The notes under the pieces were generated by a model. The model saw only the letters and a program-made list of their open reading frames with translations, had not been told where the DNA came from and ran no database searches. Both the position numbers and the translations under genes were made by a program. DNA of 64,000 nucleotides from positions 49,015,324-49,079,323 of the forward strand of contig OZ007570.1 of NCBI GenBank assembly GCA_963931925.1, written 5' to 3'. Within the stretch, counting starts at the first letter, position 1, and each line of letters opens with the position of its first letter. This DNA is from Onchidella celtica (taxonomy: Eukaryota; Mollusca; Gastropoda; Systellommatophora; Onchidiidae). Positions 32,790 to 46,100 of this stretch are shown one piece after another.

Positions 32790-35325
32790 TCTTTGAATAA
32801 GTATGGAATTCTGCTTCAGTTTCATGGCTTGCATATTTTGGTCGCGCACACATTGAACGAAGTTATCTATTTCTTCGTCGATTATACCTTTGAGATACCG
32901 TAACCATCAAATGAAAACTACTGTCGCACTGTCTGCCATGTTCTTCACCCTTTTAGCAAATGAGATATAGCATGCGACCTTTTCAGTGTGACACTTTTGA
33001 AGTCGTACGGCGTGTGACTTTTGTCATAAAGCTAGCAACGTATGGCAAGTGACATGCAACGAGAACTTTGGTCAAGTGACGAATAAAAATCAACATGCAA
33101 CCTTCAGCCTGTATCGAGTGGCGAGTGACAGGTAGGTAACAACTTTCTCTGTGTGACACCTATCTAAGTCAACAGACTTCACCACAAACTGAGAGAGGTT
33201 TGGCAAACAGGAAAAATGAGTAAAGGAAAATCTCTGCTTCACTTTATTGTCATTATTGTTCATTGGATGAATATGGAAACATAACGGAAGTTCGACATTT
33301 GTTTTCTTAATGTCCAGTATGCAAGAAGCTCCTCTTTCTCCTTAATTGCTTTGTAATTTCTTTAGAAAGAAAAAAAAAAAATGAGAATGAAGAAAGCATT
33401 AACACACTTTAATATCCATATTTTTTTTTCTTTTAATGAATCCCAACGACACTAATGAAGTTCGTCATTTTTGTTAAATTTTGCAAAAGGTTTATCTTTC
33501 CCTTAAATGACTTTGTAATTTTCATATTTCGTATTTGAATTATACAATACAGATTATTCTCCTTAAATTTTCTTTCCTGTGTTCAATTTTATGGAATGTC
33601 AAATTTATGATTTTGGTCTAGTTCATGTGTTTGGACAGATATGGATAAATGTCGTTAACAATTTATTTCTTGTTATATTTTGTGCTATTATTTAACTCCA
33701 TCTGATGATATGGATATTTGCGTGTTCTGTTGACAATTTTAAGTTCGAGCAGATAAAGTGATGTGTGAGCCCCACTCATGGGTGATGAATAGTTTTGTTT
33801 TGGCATCGAATTTGATTCCTATATGTGGTTGTCTTATTATGTGGAAAACCAAGTCAAGACATCTTTATTCCCCAACAGACTTTAAATTTTAATTGTCAAA
33901 AAAAATAAAAATTATAGTCTTCAGCAGCCATTTGGAAAGTATTAGTTAAAGAAGAATTTGACACAAAAGGGAAGTACTCAGTCTGTTGTAGTATTAGTGT
34001 TTTACTTGGATAAATAGTGGCATCGATTCCCACTTCCGGTTTGTGGCAAGAAAATCAAGCTGGTGACATGGGGAGCAAGGTAGATAATCACGCTTACTAT
34101 TCATTACATTTTTTTAGTGGATAATCTATATTTTATTTATGTTAAGAGGCATCTGTCTTTATATGCATTAATTATAAGCAAGAGTGTTTCAATGAAAATT
34201 AAATGCTTTGAGTGAGATTTATGCAGAAATTGATTTAAAAACAATCGTCAATGCATGTCCAGGTCAAATCTTGTCAACCATAAGGGCAGATATTGTAAGG
34301 ATTTTGCGTCATATAAGAAACCCCAACGCTATTTATAGTACAGAACAGCCACTTTGGGGAAACCTGGGTGGTTACTGGCTCCTTTCCCATGTAGCGTTGA
34401 GGTCGCAGGGCGACCAAGGTACTCGCACGGTTAGTCACGCCCAACTGACCTGTAATATAGCCTAGGATCTGGCGAGTGGCCTCCCTTAAGACGCTGCTGA
34501 GGGACTGAGTGCTGGGGTGGAGTTTGGTCGGGGGTAGGCCGGACAAAACATACGGATTAGAACCTACTTCCTTAGATCTTAAGGGGCAACTGGTACTTTA
34601 GGGTATTAGACTTAGGGTCGTCCATGTCATGGGAAAAGTGCTCTCGCAACCACATATTCAAACGGCACATGTAGTGTAGCTATGTAGGGTAATGTGTGCT
34701 GGAGTCCCCGTGCCACTTTTTTTTTCTTTTTTTCTTTTTTAAAATAGAATAAAATAGTGAATTTGTCTCACATGAACACCAGGGTGTTCACTGGAAAAAA
34801 AAATAATAACTTGCCGCTTTTGTAAATTAAGGAGGCATAATGGAGAAAGTGGGAGAAAAGTGACAGTATACAAGCGACCCAAAATTATGAAAAGTAAACG
34901 AGATTGTCGAGACATGAAGGTGTTGTTACATCAGATCTTTATTCATTATGTCTTTTCCTTTTTCTCAATGATCTAGTCGTGCCATAGATATTGAATGTAA
35001 GACACAGGAGTATTTGTACCCATCCAATAAGTCAGCTTTCATAAATCGAAGTCCTGATCCTTTCTTTTTTCTGAAGTGGTCAAAGCCTCACTGAGAGTAT
35101 AATACACAATATGAATTCACTCTCAGGTTACGTCCTGTTAAAGTTGCTCAAGTTTATGAATTGTGTTAGAACTACTCTGCTGCTGCAACTAACAAAGAAT
35201 TGCTTTTGTTTTGTTCCTCAGCGAAGATATGACTATGAGAAGGATACTAAATAAAGGACTGCACAGAAGTGGCAGCAGTGAAAAAGCAGAGAAAGTACCA
35301 TCTCCCAGTTCAGTCTATCTCCAGC
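32790..35325. other. Intergenic sequence with no recognisable gene
   Basis: About 2.5 kb without a supported gene. A somewhat GC-richer island at 34330-34700 has open frames on both strands but no family match I can name. Confidence 0.5.
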
Positions 35326-35473
35326 ATTTCCATGTTGTCACTGCAACCGACAATTCATGGCAAGGAGCAGCCTGATCAGTCATCTCCACACACAGATACA
35401 GCCAGACATTAGAGATATTGAAGTTATGATCATCTTCTTTTGCAAAGGACGAGCGACAACAACATCAACATGA
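35326..35473 (+). mobile_element. LINE C-terminal fragment with a C2H2-like finger
   Basis: The forward frame reads FPCCHCNRQFMARSSLISHL and continues to VMIIFFCKGRATTTST then a stop. A CxxCN.F.AR..L.SHL.TH finger followed by a short tail and a stop is familiar at the C-terminus of some animal non-LTR reverse transcriptase proteins. No RT core is recognisable upstream, so this is a truncated or decayed copy. Confidence 0.5.
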
Positions 35474-35510
35474 GTTTATGAAATATATTGGTATGTCATT
35501 TGTCATGATT

Positions 35511-35590
35511 GCTTTTGAGTTTGAGTTTACAATGCGTGGGCACGATAATGGCTACTTTGAGCATTTCATGGTTTTTTCATTATCTCCCTT
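35511..35590 (-). repeat. Dispersed repeat family D, partial copy 4
   Basis: Starts GAGTTTGAGTTTACAATGCGTGGGCACGATAATGGCTACTTTG on the forward strand, which is the inverse of the family's 3' end. Only about 80 bp are recognisable. Confidence 0.5.
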
Positions 35591-36901
35591 TGGACTAGCT
35601 TTCACCCCCAGATGCTTATAATTATGATCAAATGAAGGTGAAGTTAAAAATCTGATAGGAAAAAGCCCATACTGTAAACGTATGTGTATGAACCACATAA
35701 ATATGATAAAAATCGATTAAATCAACTTGTGGATTTCGGTCTCCTCGCTAAGTCATTCCTTCTAGAACAGTGGTGTTTCAGAACCCCGAATCACATTTAT
35801 TCCCTTGAGACCCCATGTTTCCTCAATTCCTTCCCCATTTTGAACTGTAATTTAATGTTTTTGCTATTATACTTCCACAGTGGTAATTATTGGAAAAGAT
35901 TTTCGTGAACTGTTGATTCATGATCATCTTTATAATTGTGCATGCTGCTGTTTCATTTGGTACTTATATACACAAATATACCATTCTTTCCCAGTTTGTA
36001 GTTCATCCTGTCATTGAAATCCCTCCCAAATTCCACCCCCGACTAAATTCCTGCCCTCAGAGCCAAGTGTCCCCCAGGTGAAAATCACTATTCTACACCT
36101 ATGGTCTAAAATTAATTGTGGAATTGTCCATGTGGTCGTACTGGACAGGGTTATGTGTTTCACAACAGCACTGTGCATGTCAGTTGCTATTAGTGTCAAG
36201 TCTAAATTCCTTAAAATACCCTTTTCAGTGTGCAATCTTACCGCAAGAAGCAGCCCAACGGGCGACATCACATATAAGGAGGAAATAATCAAAATTTTAG
36301 ACCGTTTGAATTATTAAGATGGGTTGTATCCCTTAGATTAGATGACGCTTTACGTTTACCAATTTTCCATTTTACTGTTTCTTCTGTTCTAATATTTCAC
36401 CGAACTCTATGGTCATTCAGAAGCATAACATGTATCTGCCTATTGAAATTTTAATGATCCATTGCATAATTTTGATTAATTTTCCTTAATCTTCTGTGAA
36501 TTATTTTAACAATGCATTGTATTATAAAATAAATTTGTGTGTTATTGATGAGCAGATTTTACAGTTTTCAGTAGACTGATTAGGAAATTAGATAATTTCT
36601 AAATGATATTACTTGAGGAACATTCCCCTAGTTCTTTCTCGACTTTTTCTCTCCCGTATCAGATGTACTGTATCTATTTAAACTTTTTTCTTTTTAGAAA
36701 CAGGATGTCCTCATTGTCAACTGAAAGGATAAAACTACTTAAATGTACCTGTTTTTTTTTGTTTCTAATCACAAAACAGTTGTTTAGTCCATTTTCATAA
36801 TCATTTCATACTGTGTCCAGAGTGGCACAAACTTGTCAAATCAAGTTGCAGCATGCAATAAATGAAATGAAGTAGGATGGATGTTTTTGACATAAAACTT
36901 T
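35591..36901. other. Intergenic sequence with no recognisable gene
   Basis: AT-rich sequence. Overlapping short frames on both strands near 36011-36317 have no recognisable domain. Confidence 0.5.
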
Positions 36902-36906
36902 GTGTT

Positions 36907-38141
36907 TGTCACGAGTGGAGTGAGTGCAATTAAGGGGATTGCTACAGAGCGGGTGTAGAGTAAGAAGGGCTCACGGCAGACAAGTGGGGAAAGACGTGAA
37001 AGGAAGAGAGTAAAATTAACGCACGAAGACAAGTAAGGAAAGCATGCATGTTATGAGTGGTGGGGGTCTGAATGAGGCGAAAGCGCTGTATTACTATCAC
37101 TGCAAGTTAGAAGGTCCTACTGAACGGACGCTAGTAAGAGCCCAGCGGGCGGACATAAGGGGAGCAGTCGAGAGACCAGTGAGAGAGTTTTTCCAGTGAT
37201 GACTGGTAGGTAGAACGTTGATTGATAATTATGATTGATGTATTATATTATATTCGTCTATTACCATGATGTAAGTAAGTATATGTGAGGAATGTGGAAG
37301 TCCTTGATATTGGATATAGCAATGTGCGCCATGAGCGATAGATGAAAGTGAGTTCATGGATTTGTAGCGCGAGTGAGTAGTGTGTACTCCGATGGAGGTG
37401 TGTTACCGTAAGATGTGTGGTGAGTGAAATGTGAACTATTGTGTGTACGCTTCATGGGTTGTAAGGAGAGGTGGAGTGAATAGAAATGGTAGGGCATTAT
37501 ACCAATGTAATGTTATTCTTGTAGGTGTCGAGGACGGGCCGCAGAGCCACCTCGATGAGCACGGGATAGGCCAGCATAGGGCCGGAGGCCACACATAGGC
37601 CAGAAGTGAGGCTGTCAGTGCAGGACAGTAGAGGCACATAAAGTCGTGGCAGTCAGGCCACGGACAGGGACGTAGATATGAGCGTGAATGTGATAATGTA
37701 CTATTGCCATGTTGAGGGGCTAGTGAACTACTAATGTACTATTGAAATGATAATGTCTATTGAAATGATAATGTGTTATTGCCCTGCCGAGGTGCTAGGG
37801 GAATGCTAAGGTGTATGACAATAGGAAGGTGATATTGAGAGACTGCGGTGCCAGTGAATTATTAATGTGCTATTAAGACCCTGAGGGGAGAGGCTGAGGC
37901 CGAAGTGCCTTTAGGAGTAACTACCGGGTTGTGGACCCGAGGAAGAGTGTGTGTGAGAATAAGGCCGTTGTACGGCAGTTAATTTCAATAATATAATGTA
38001 TGTAATTGCGCTATTATCTGTATAATTATGTTTAATAAATGTGTGAGTCTGATGGATTGTTCTGTTAAGTGTTAAACTTGTTTGTTCGTGATTGTTGTCC
38101 TGTCATAACTTATTACATCTCCCAGTCTGGGATTTGTGACA
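36907..38141 (+). mobile_element. Solo LTR of the Gmr1-like family with a GTGTT target duplication
   Basis: Starts TGTCACGAGTGGAGTG and ends CTGGGATTTGTGACA like the LTRs at 20067 and 27286. It is flanked by GTGTT at 36902-36906 and 38142-38146. It is about 1235 bp with many substitutions and indels relative to the 1195-bp LTRs, including extra sequence around 36978-37040. The poly(A) signal is at 38034-38039. No internal sequence remains, so two LTRs recombined and left one. It is older than the complete copy. Confidence 0.95.
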
Positions 38142-38146
38142 GTGTT

Positions 38147-39354
38147 CATATTGACTTTGTGCATTTTTTTCCCTTTCCATTGACTTTCCACATGACAGAA
38201 ACCAGCATTTCCATAGCCTCACTCTTTCTTGCAAATTTCAGCTGTTTGTTAGCTTTCAGTTTTTGATATTGGTAGCGTGGCAATGAGCCAAGCATTTTGA
38301 TATGAGACAATTTGAGTGTCCACATAGGTGAGAGATTCTTTATTTGTGTGAGTCACAAGCTGTTGAGCCTTTATTTTGATGATGATAACAGTAACTTTGA
38401 CATCATTATGTTTGCCATTGCATAATGCTTTCCTTGGCACTAAATGATTGTCAACACAGCAAATGTGATTTCTTTATTATAGTAGCACCAGGACACGAAT
38501 GGTTCCTAATGATTAGTGAATCAAGTGTCTTTCATATATTAAATGGTCTTTATCTTTTTTCAGCTGTGAGCAAAGACATGTTTCATCAGAGGATCTGTTA
38601 TTAGATACGTCCAGTTACCAGCAGATGAATGTGACACACAGTTATTACAAGATGCAATATGGAAAGAAGCAGCCCAGAATAAACAGAGATAGGATATTTG
38701 TGCATGGATGATGAGGATGGGTGATGTTTTGTGTATGGATAAGGATGGTTGATGTGTGTTTTGGAAAGATTGAGAATAATGGTGATTTTGTGCATTGTTT
38801 GTCTCAGATGAGTGAGTAAATGTTGAGAGTGCGCTATCTTAAGATTGCTGATGAATAGTTGTTTGCGAGTATAACTTGGAAGAAAGTAAGAGAGGTGAGC
38901 AAGGTTTTATTCATTAATACATTCCATGCTGCAGATTTCATGGAGTTTTTTTACCCCTGAATGCTGCAGCGTCCATCATGACCTTCGCAAACTCATGAAA
39001 GAATCAGTAAGATCACGGCAAGAATACAAAAGTAGGCCATACGAAATGCAGGAAATGATCCTGATCATATTTTATTCACATAACTCAAGTCCAGAACAGA
39101 AGATAACTGTAGCAAGTGAGTACCTGAGACATGTATTTATTGTTATTTTAGGTAATGTATTACTTTTGTACTGGCACAGTTCAATCCAAAACCAGGAACT
39201 TTATTGATAATTTAGTTGGAGATGGTTATTGAGGGACTTACATTGGATGTTTGATACATTTACCCCACATGAAATTGAGTCTAGTCTTGTCAGGGATTAG
39301 TCTTTATAAAATAATTGGAAAATGCCTGAAGAATGGTGATCATTGTTTGCTTTT
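38147..39354. other. Intergenic sequence with two weak exon-like segments
   Basis: A good splice-acceptor-like tract (ATCTTTTTTCAG near 38564) is followed by about 50 open codons. A second open segment runs from about 38936 to 39150 after CATGCTGCAG. I recognise neither protein. They could be exons of an unidentified forward-strand gene or chance. Confidence 0.25.
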
Positions 39355-39380
39355 GGGGGGGGGGGGGGGGGGGGGGGGGG
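39355..39380. repeat. Poly-G run of 26
   Basis: Twenty-six consecutive G. Such runs can form G-quadruplexes and are difficult to sequence, so the length may be inexact. Confidence 0.9.
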
Positions 39381-39914
39381 AAGAAGTATTTTTATGATTG
39401 GTTACTGTAAAAAAAAATGTTAAAATTTCCAAGACAAGCTTTCCAAAGAATATTGAAATTTAAAACTTTTTAAATACCTGTTGGTTTGTTTGGAAACACA
39501 AAGTGAACATGAGATGTATCAGAGAAGTAGCATAGTAGATAATGTCTTATGATTTAACTAAGACCCTGTACATGCATGTGATATATGCTTCATGTTCATC
39601 TTCAGTGTTGATGTATTATTCCTTGCTTGTTGAAATAAATATTTGTACACTTTAGGATGAATTAATGTTTGTCTTGACTGGTATAGTTCTGTATGAAAGC
39701 TGTGGGCTTGTGGTCATGTTGCTTTTCGTATTAAACTGAAGTCATCCACTATCAGAGGCAATGGAATACAGACAGCATCACCAGAACATTCCCAAAAAAT
39801 GAGAAAAAAAAAACCCAGCTAACTGCAGTTAACCATAATAATGTGTACACAGTATGAACACAGGATTTTTTAAAAATGCACTTAAATGATTTATTCGTTT
39901 CCACAAAAGTGTTT
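39381..39914. other. Intergenic sequence with no recognisable gene
   Basis: AT-rich sequence. No feature recognised. Confidence 0.5.
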
Positions 39915-40830
39915 CCATTCGACGCAATAAGAGACAGTTGCACAGAAGTTTTAAATCAAGTAAATAATAAATATCTTACTATCTATACTATATAATTATG
40001 TACACTAAAATGTGAGTTGTCTGTTTGTTGTATCCAGAAACCACAAGAGGTAGATGCCCACGAGCAATATGTTCTAATTCAGCTTCAGCTAAGGAAGTTT
40101 TGTACATCACTCATTTGGTCCAGCACTGTAAAGGTCGCCAAACTACATTAAATTTTAGCCTCCGATGTCTTGCTTTTCACTACAAGTCCCGCACACAGTG
40201 GAAGGGGTGAGTGGAGGAGGGAGAGGGGAAATAGACGAGACGGGAGGGGAAAAGAAGGAGTGTGGGGTAAGGCTCTACTTCGAGTATTGCTGCGTACCTC
40301 TGCTAGTTTTTAAATAGATACACGTACAGTAAATTAACAGGAAGTCGGTAAACTCCCTTTGCAGTAGTGGTCAGCGCAGCATACGCCTTCCACCCCTCAC
40401 TCTCCCTGCTTTCACTTATGCACTCTGACCGTACCCACAACCATGGAAGCAAAGACAAAACTACACACTTTTTCGTGTTCACTGTGTTGAGTCCTTGCAA
40501 GGGCCAATGTTATGCCTGTGAATTCTTTTTGGTAACAAAAAAAGTATCTTTTTTTGCTCCATCCAACTCCCCTTTTTAACTTAAAAATGAAGGAAAACGT
40601 CAGTTTCATGTATTATGTGTGTGAATATCTAGAGATTAATTTTATTTCAGCCTTCAGGGTAATAATAAAATATAGTTGACCACAAGATCTTTTTGAAAGA
40701 CAATGTGAGCTTCGCTTGATTTGTTGTAGGCATAAACGAGCAATAACTTTCATTTATTGTTTTTGCTTAATAATATGTCCTCTTTCATCCATCCACACAT
40801 TCATTTGGTCATTCATTCATATATAATAAA
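39915..40830. repeat. Long dispersed repeat, copy 2 (Helitron-like?)
   Basis: Collinear with 18455-19530 but diverged, and lacking the G/A expansion. It contains TCTATACTATATAATTA followed by GTGAGTTGTCTGTTTG, which resembles a Helitron 5' terminus. A CTRR-type 3' end with a hairpin was not identified with confidence. Confidence 0.5.
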
Positions 40831-40969
40831 TATATTAATAGTGACCACTGGTCAGAAATGATAGCAAAAGACCTAAGGAATTGAAATTTTTTTTAAATGG
40901 TTTAAAAAATCCAACCCAGCAGTGGGGTAAAAATCCCTAGCTGTTATTACCCATCCAGCATACCTACGG

Positions 40970-41140
40970 AAGTCCGATGAGTAGGACTGACGTCAAGTTT
41001 GCACATAGCAATGATATTGTTCCTACGTAAACCCGTTGATTATGACTTCACACCTACGTGGGTTTGATGTAGAGAACCCGTCCCAACGGTATGCCTACCA
41101 GTCCTACGGAAATCTACGTCGGATTGACGAAGTGACGATA
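40970..41140 (-). repeat. Isolated unit of the ~141-bp repeat
   Basis: The forward strand reads GGACTGACGTCAAGTTTGCA followed by CATAGCAATGATATTGTTCC, the inverse complement of the core of the array at 31430-32215. It is a single unit, not tandem. Confidence 0.6.
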
Positions 41141-42469
41141 GCAACTAACAACAGCGTCCAAACCGTACTGAAAAAGAGCTATCTTATATATCTAGATTCT
41201 GTTGGAATTATTTGTCCAGGATTGGCGTCTAAGACGTTTCCTTTTGGAACAAGAAGAAAAAAATCTATTCACTGACAGTGTCTAATCGGGTCCGTTAATT
41301 AAACGTTTTTGCCTTCGGGCTCAAGGAAGATAGCGCCCTAGACAAGAGTGCTGTTAGGGGAATGAGAAAGTGTGAATAGAAAAAAAAAGTTATGGGCGAG
41401 AGAGAGAGGGGGGAGACAGACAGACAGACAGTCTGACTGACACGCAGGCAGACAGAGAATAAGGGTGTGAGAGAGGCGGTGGGGTGGGGGGGGGAATAGA
41501 TAAAAGATAGAGAGAAGGGGTGAGGGAGGGAGGAAAGGGGAGAAAAACCCACCGACGGCAAGATTTAGACAGACAGGATATGAAAGTATGGGCGTCGTAT
41601 AAAATTTGCTCAAACAGAACATACAAAATATGACCACATTTATAACCATTATCATAACATAGTGTTTCTTGAGGGAGAAAAATTAATATGTATTCCAAGC
41701 TGTAAGGCCACGTCCTTTATATAACATACTCACTCGAACATAGGTATATCCATCCATGCATGCATGCATACAGTAAACGCGACTAAGAAGGGAAGATGAG
41801 GCGGAAGGGAATTAATGGAAGTTTGATGGAACTATAAAACGACTGATGAAAGAAAACGTGCAGAAGAAAGAAGATCTCTGCTTTCGGAGTGGGTCAGAAA
41901 ATGAGCAGGGTGGGGTGGGGGTGGGGAAGTGAGGGGGGGGGGGGGTGGGGGGGGGGGAGGGGGAGAACGTTGAAAAAATGCAACCCTTAACAGCAACAGC
42001 AGATAGATGCACTGGTTACACTTACAGTCATAATGACCCTGTTGTAATATTGATTAGAACGGGAGCAGATCATAATGCCAAGAATAACATGCCTGATGGA
42101 GTCTGGGGCAGTGTGCCATAGTTATTTGTGACTCACCTGATCAAATCGGCAACTAGGTCGGATTTGGTCATAACAGTTAAGCAGCCATATCAACATTTAA
42201 TTCATTGAGACCTTTTATTCACGAAAAAAAAGAAAGCAGTTTTGTATCCACAGAGCGGAGATATTGAGGAGTCATAAATCAACCAAAATCTTAGTTAGAA
42301 GTTGTCCGTGGATGATAAACACGGCTTATTTCCACCCGTTCAGCCCTTCCAACTGACGTGTGGGTTTGAGAAACTCGGACACATTCATTAGTTTGGGGAA
42401 AAGGGGTGTCGTGTCTGAAAAAAACAACTACTAAAGGCGTAGTCATAGTTTTCGATAATGATAGCGTAC
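41141..42469. other. Intergenic sequence with simple G/A-rich tracts
   Basis: Holds GA/CAGA tracts at 41397-41475 and poly-G with T interruptions at 41931-41962. Reverse-strand Pro/Ser-rich frames over these tracts are compositional. Confidence 0.6.
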
Positions 42470-42560
42470 AGAGTCAAATGCGTTTGGTTCAGGCTTTAGT
42501 GTGGGATGTGAATTATGGCGTTAAAACGGGACCTCGTGCAGTGGTGAAAATTAACTCTTT
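42470..42560 (+). repeat. Dispersed repeat family R, fragment (copy 5)
   Basis: A weakly conserved piece with GGGATGTGAATTATGGCGTTAAAACGGGACCTCGTGCAGTGG, comparable to the core of family R at 12240-12290. Confidence 0.45.
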
Positions 42561-42624
42561 GTGTGCCATGAATTGTTTCCACGTCTGCCGACAGAGGAAG
42601 AAAACTGGAAGGGGGGGGGGGGGG

Positions 42625-42846
42625 TGTTGACAAGTGACTAACACATCTTGTGATGAAATAACAGCACTCAAAGTAACTTTCAGGAGAACTTTAATCGACA
42701 CTAGTAGTCGGCGTACAAGATAAAAACCAAGGGCGGTCAATCTCAATTACTCGCTTAATCAGCTATTGTTTAACGTTGGTACTTTTCGTAGTTTTACTTT
42801 AACATTATAAGTGAATGAACTAATGAATGAAGCATACATATCAACA
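42625..42846 (-). repeat. 3' LTR of the mag-like element
   Basis: On the reverse strand it runs from TGTTGATATGTATGC to CACTTGTCAACA, giving perfect TGTTGA/TCAACA inverted ends. A purine-rich AAAGGAGGA (complement of about 42847-42855) immediately precedes it and is the likely plus-strand primer. Confidence 0.92.
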
Positions 42847-43181
42847 TCCTCCTTTGTTTACAAAAGCTTTTGTATGATTACATTATATTAATTATAAAAA
42901 GAATAAAATGAGTGATTGAAATAATAAACATAAAAACAATAAATAATAACAATAACAACAACAATAATAATAATAATGATAATCTAATAAGTAATATTAA
43001 TAATACAAAATGGAGAGTAGGTCTAGATGTTGACAGATGAAATTGTTCCCAGTATTGATTAGGCTATACGATACAGATAGTATGATGATGATGATGAAGG
43101 ATTATCTAATTAAAAACTACTAATTAATTGTCTTTGATAGTAATGACACAGATCTTTAACCGAGGTTTGAATTCACATTGT
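42847..43181 (-). other. 3' untranslated region of the mag-like element
   Basis: AT-rich sequence with an AAT/AAC microsatellite at about 42935-42985 and a GAT repeat near 43083. No frame. Confidence 0.7.
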
Positions 43182-46100
43182 TCATTTTCCGTTTAGTTCA
43201 AAGTCCTTCATCCAAGTTGGTTGTTTTCTGTTCCTTTTGGGCCGTCGTGTAGTTGCAGTCGGGTTGTCAGTAGGAGTTTGCTCATTAGGAATGTTCATAT
43301 TGTTAGGAGTATATGTACCACCATTTCCGCCTTCCGGGTTGACCAAGCTGGGTGGTTGGGCAACATTCTTCTCATTTGATGCACCAGTGTCAGTTGGGGA
43401 ATTGTAGTTGTCATTATCATTTTCGTGCTGGAGTTGAAAGGGAGTTAGTTTTGGTCGCAGGTGCACCCGATTGCGGTGATAGGTGCCACCAGTCTCGCCT
43501 TCCACAACATATCGTCGGTTCCCCATGTCTTTGGTTACCCTTCCTTTGTTCCAACCATCTTGGTGTGGGTTTTGGTAGTAGATAGGTTGATTGGTGAGCA
43601 AAGGAGGCAAGTCCTTGGCTGTTTTGTTGTACTGTTTCGCAACAGACTTTCTTCTTCTTATCATCCTTTCTTGAATCGTGTCAGGGCGACGGATGACTGC
43701 ACATGGAAGTAAAGTCCGAGGTCTTCGTCCCAGCAATAGCTGTGCTGGGGATTCAGAATATTGTCTTGGGGTGTTGCGGAGTTCAATCAAGGCCTCATAT
43801 TGGTCTTGTTTCTGTTGGAGTGCTTCCTTCATTATACCTTTGATGATTTTTACTGCAGACTCTGCGCGTCCATTTGATTTGGGGTATCCAGGGCTTGATG
43901 TCATATGTTTGAAACCCCATTTGTTTGCAAATGTTTGGAATTCCTGAGAGGTAAATTGGGGCCCACAGTCTGACATAACTATTTTGGGCACTCCAAGACG
44001 AGCAAAATGTCCTTTTAACTTGGAGATAACAACATCTGCTGTGGTGTTTGACAGAAAATCAGCTTCAATGAAATTGGAGTAATAGTCCACTGTGATCAGA
44101 TAATGCCTTCCAGAGATCTCCATAAGGTCACACCCAATTTTCTCCCATGGTTCTGTATTCTGTTCATGTTGTATCAGTGTCTCTTTTTGGTTTGCTGGTT
44201 TTGTTGCTTGACATAGTTCACACTTTTCTGCCATTGTTTTTATTTCTGCTGACATTCCTGGCCAAAAGATAGTCTGTCTTGCGCGTCGCCTCATACTGTC
44301 ATAGGCCATATGTGCAGCGTGCAGTTTTGCTTTGATTTCTTGACGCATACTCGCAGGAATCAGAATCCTCTCTCCCTTTAAGATAACACCCTCATCTACC
44401 GATAGAGTATCACGGAAATCAAAGAAGACCATTAGCTGTGATGGTAGCTGTTTCTTTGAATCTGGCCATCCTTCTTGGATGATTTCGATCAGTGATTGCA
44501 ATGTTGGGTCTTTGGTTGTGTTGTCTTTAACTTTCTCAATGATGCTATCAGGTATGCCGCTGCTTATCTGGCGGCAATCTGCATCTTCAGTTGTGTCCAC
44601 AGTTATTGGGGAGCTACAGTCTCTTGAGAGGTAATCAGCAATCATCAGTTGGGAACCATGAATCCATTTGAAATCAATGTCATATCTGCCAGATCTCATC
44701 AACAATTTCTGTAGTCTCATTGGTGCCTGGCTCAGGGGCTTCTTCAGTATTTGTGCTAGTGGCTTGTGGTCATTGATAACAGTAACTTTTCTGCCAAATG
44801 TGTATTGGTCGAATCTTTCTAGGCCATACACTACTGCCATCATTTCTTTCTCTATTTGTGCCCATCTCTTTTGAGTGTCTGTCAGCTTGCGGGATGCAAA
44901 CTCGATTGGTTGTCCATCCTGCATGAGTGTAGCTCCCATTGCGTCTTTGCTACTATCAACTTGAATTTCGAGGGATTTTTCCGGGTTGTAGTATGTCAGG
45001 ACTGGAGCTTTGGTTATCTTGCTTTTGATTTCTCGAAATGCTTTATCGCATTCCATTGTCCAGCGAAACTCTACATTTTTCTTTGTCAGTTCCCTGATTG
45101 GTGTCAGAATTTCTGAGAGATTGTTGAGAAATCTGGCAAGGTATTGTACCATGCCACAGAAACGTCGCACACCTTGAACGTCAGATGGGGGTTTTGTGTC
45201 CAATATTGTTTTGACCTTATCTTCAGAAGGTGCGATGCCTTTCTCACTAATTTTGTGACCCATGAAGGTGATTTCTGACTGCTCAAATTTTGATTTCTTG
45301 TCATTGAGTCTGATATTTTTCTCTAGGCATCTTGTCTGTAAGTTCTTTAGGTTTTTCTGGTGGTCTCTTTGTGCTTCTTCTTTGGTATCACCTCTGCCGG
45401 CTATGACTATGTCGTCTGCCACATTCACACATCCATCGAGACCTTGAAGGGCTTCTGTTAGTTTTCTCTGGAATATTTCACTGGACACCTTCAGTCCAAA
45501 TGGTAGCCTTTTCCATCGTACCCGAAATCCAAATGGAGTTATCATTGTGGTTAGTTTGCTTGAGTCGTCATCTAGTTTCACATGCCAATATGCTTCTTGA
45601 ATGTCCAACTTTGAGAAAACTTTTGCATTCTGTAGTTGTGGTAGTATATCATCAAACGTTGGAAGCCTGAAATGTTCCCTGCACAAAGCCTTGTTCAATG
45701 GCTGGGGGTCAATGCAAATCCGTATGGCGCCACTTGGCTTTGTGACCACCACCATTTGACTCACCCAATCGGTTGGTTCGTCCACCTTCTCCAAGATGCC
45801 TCTGCGCAGTAAGGTGTCAATTTCTTCTTTGACTCTGTCCTTCATGGCATGTGGAATTTTTCTGCTTGGAAGAGCAGTTGGTTTGACTGTCGGGTCAACT
45901 GTAAGTTTCGCCTCTCCAAGATCCCCAATTGACTCATCTTCTGTGGTCTCAAGTTTGGCAACGAAGTTGTGTTCATTCACGGTTATTAATCCCAACTCTT
46001 TTGAGGTGATGAAGCTTAATAGGCAAGAGAAGTTATTCTCTGCCACTGTAAACCTGACATTTTTCTTTTCTTTTGTCTTTGGATTCGAGACTTCCAGTAT

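Noticed and set aside
34208-34546. Open frames on both strands in a GC-richer island
   Set aside because: No domain, no splice signals and no repeat match. The evidence is insufficient.
41295-41698. Overlapping Pro/Ser-rich reverse frames
   Set aside because: They come from GA/CAGA simple sequence and share no motif with a known family.
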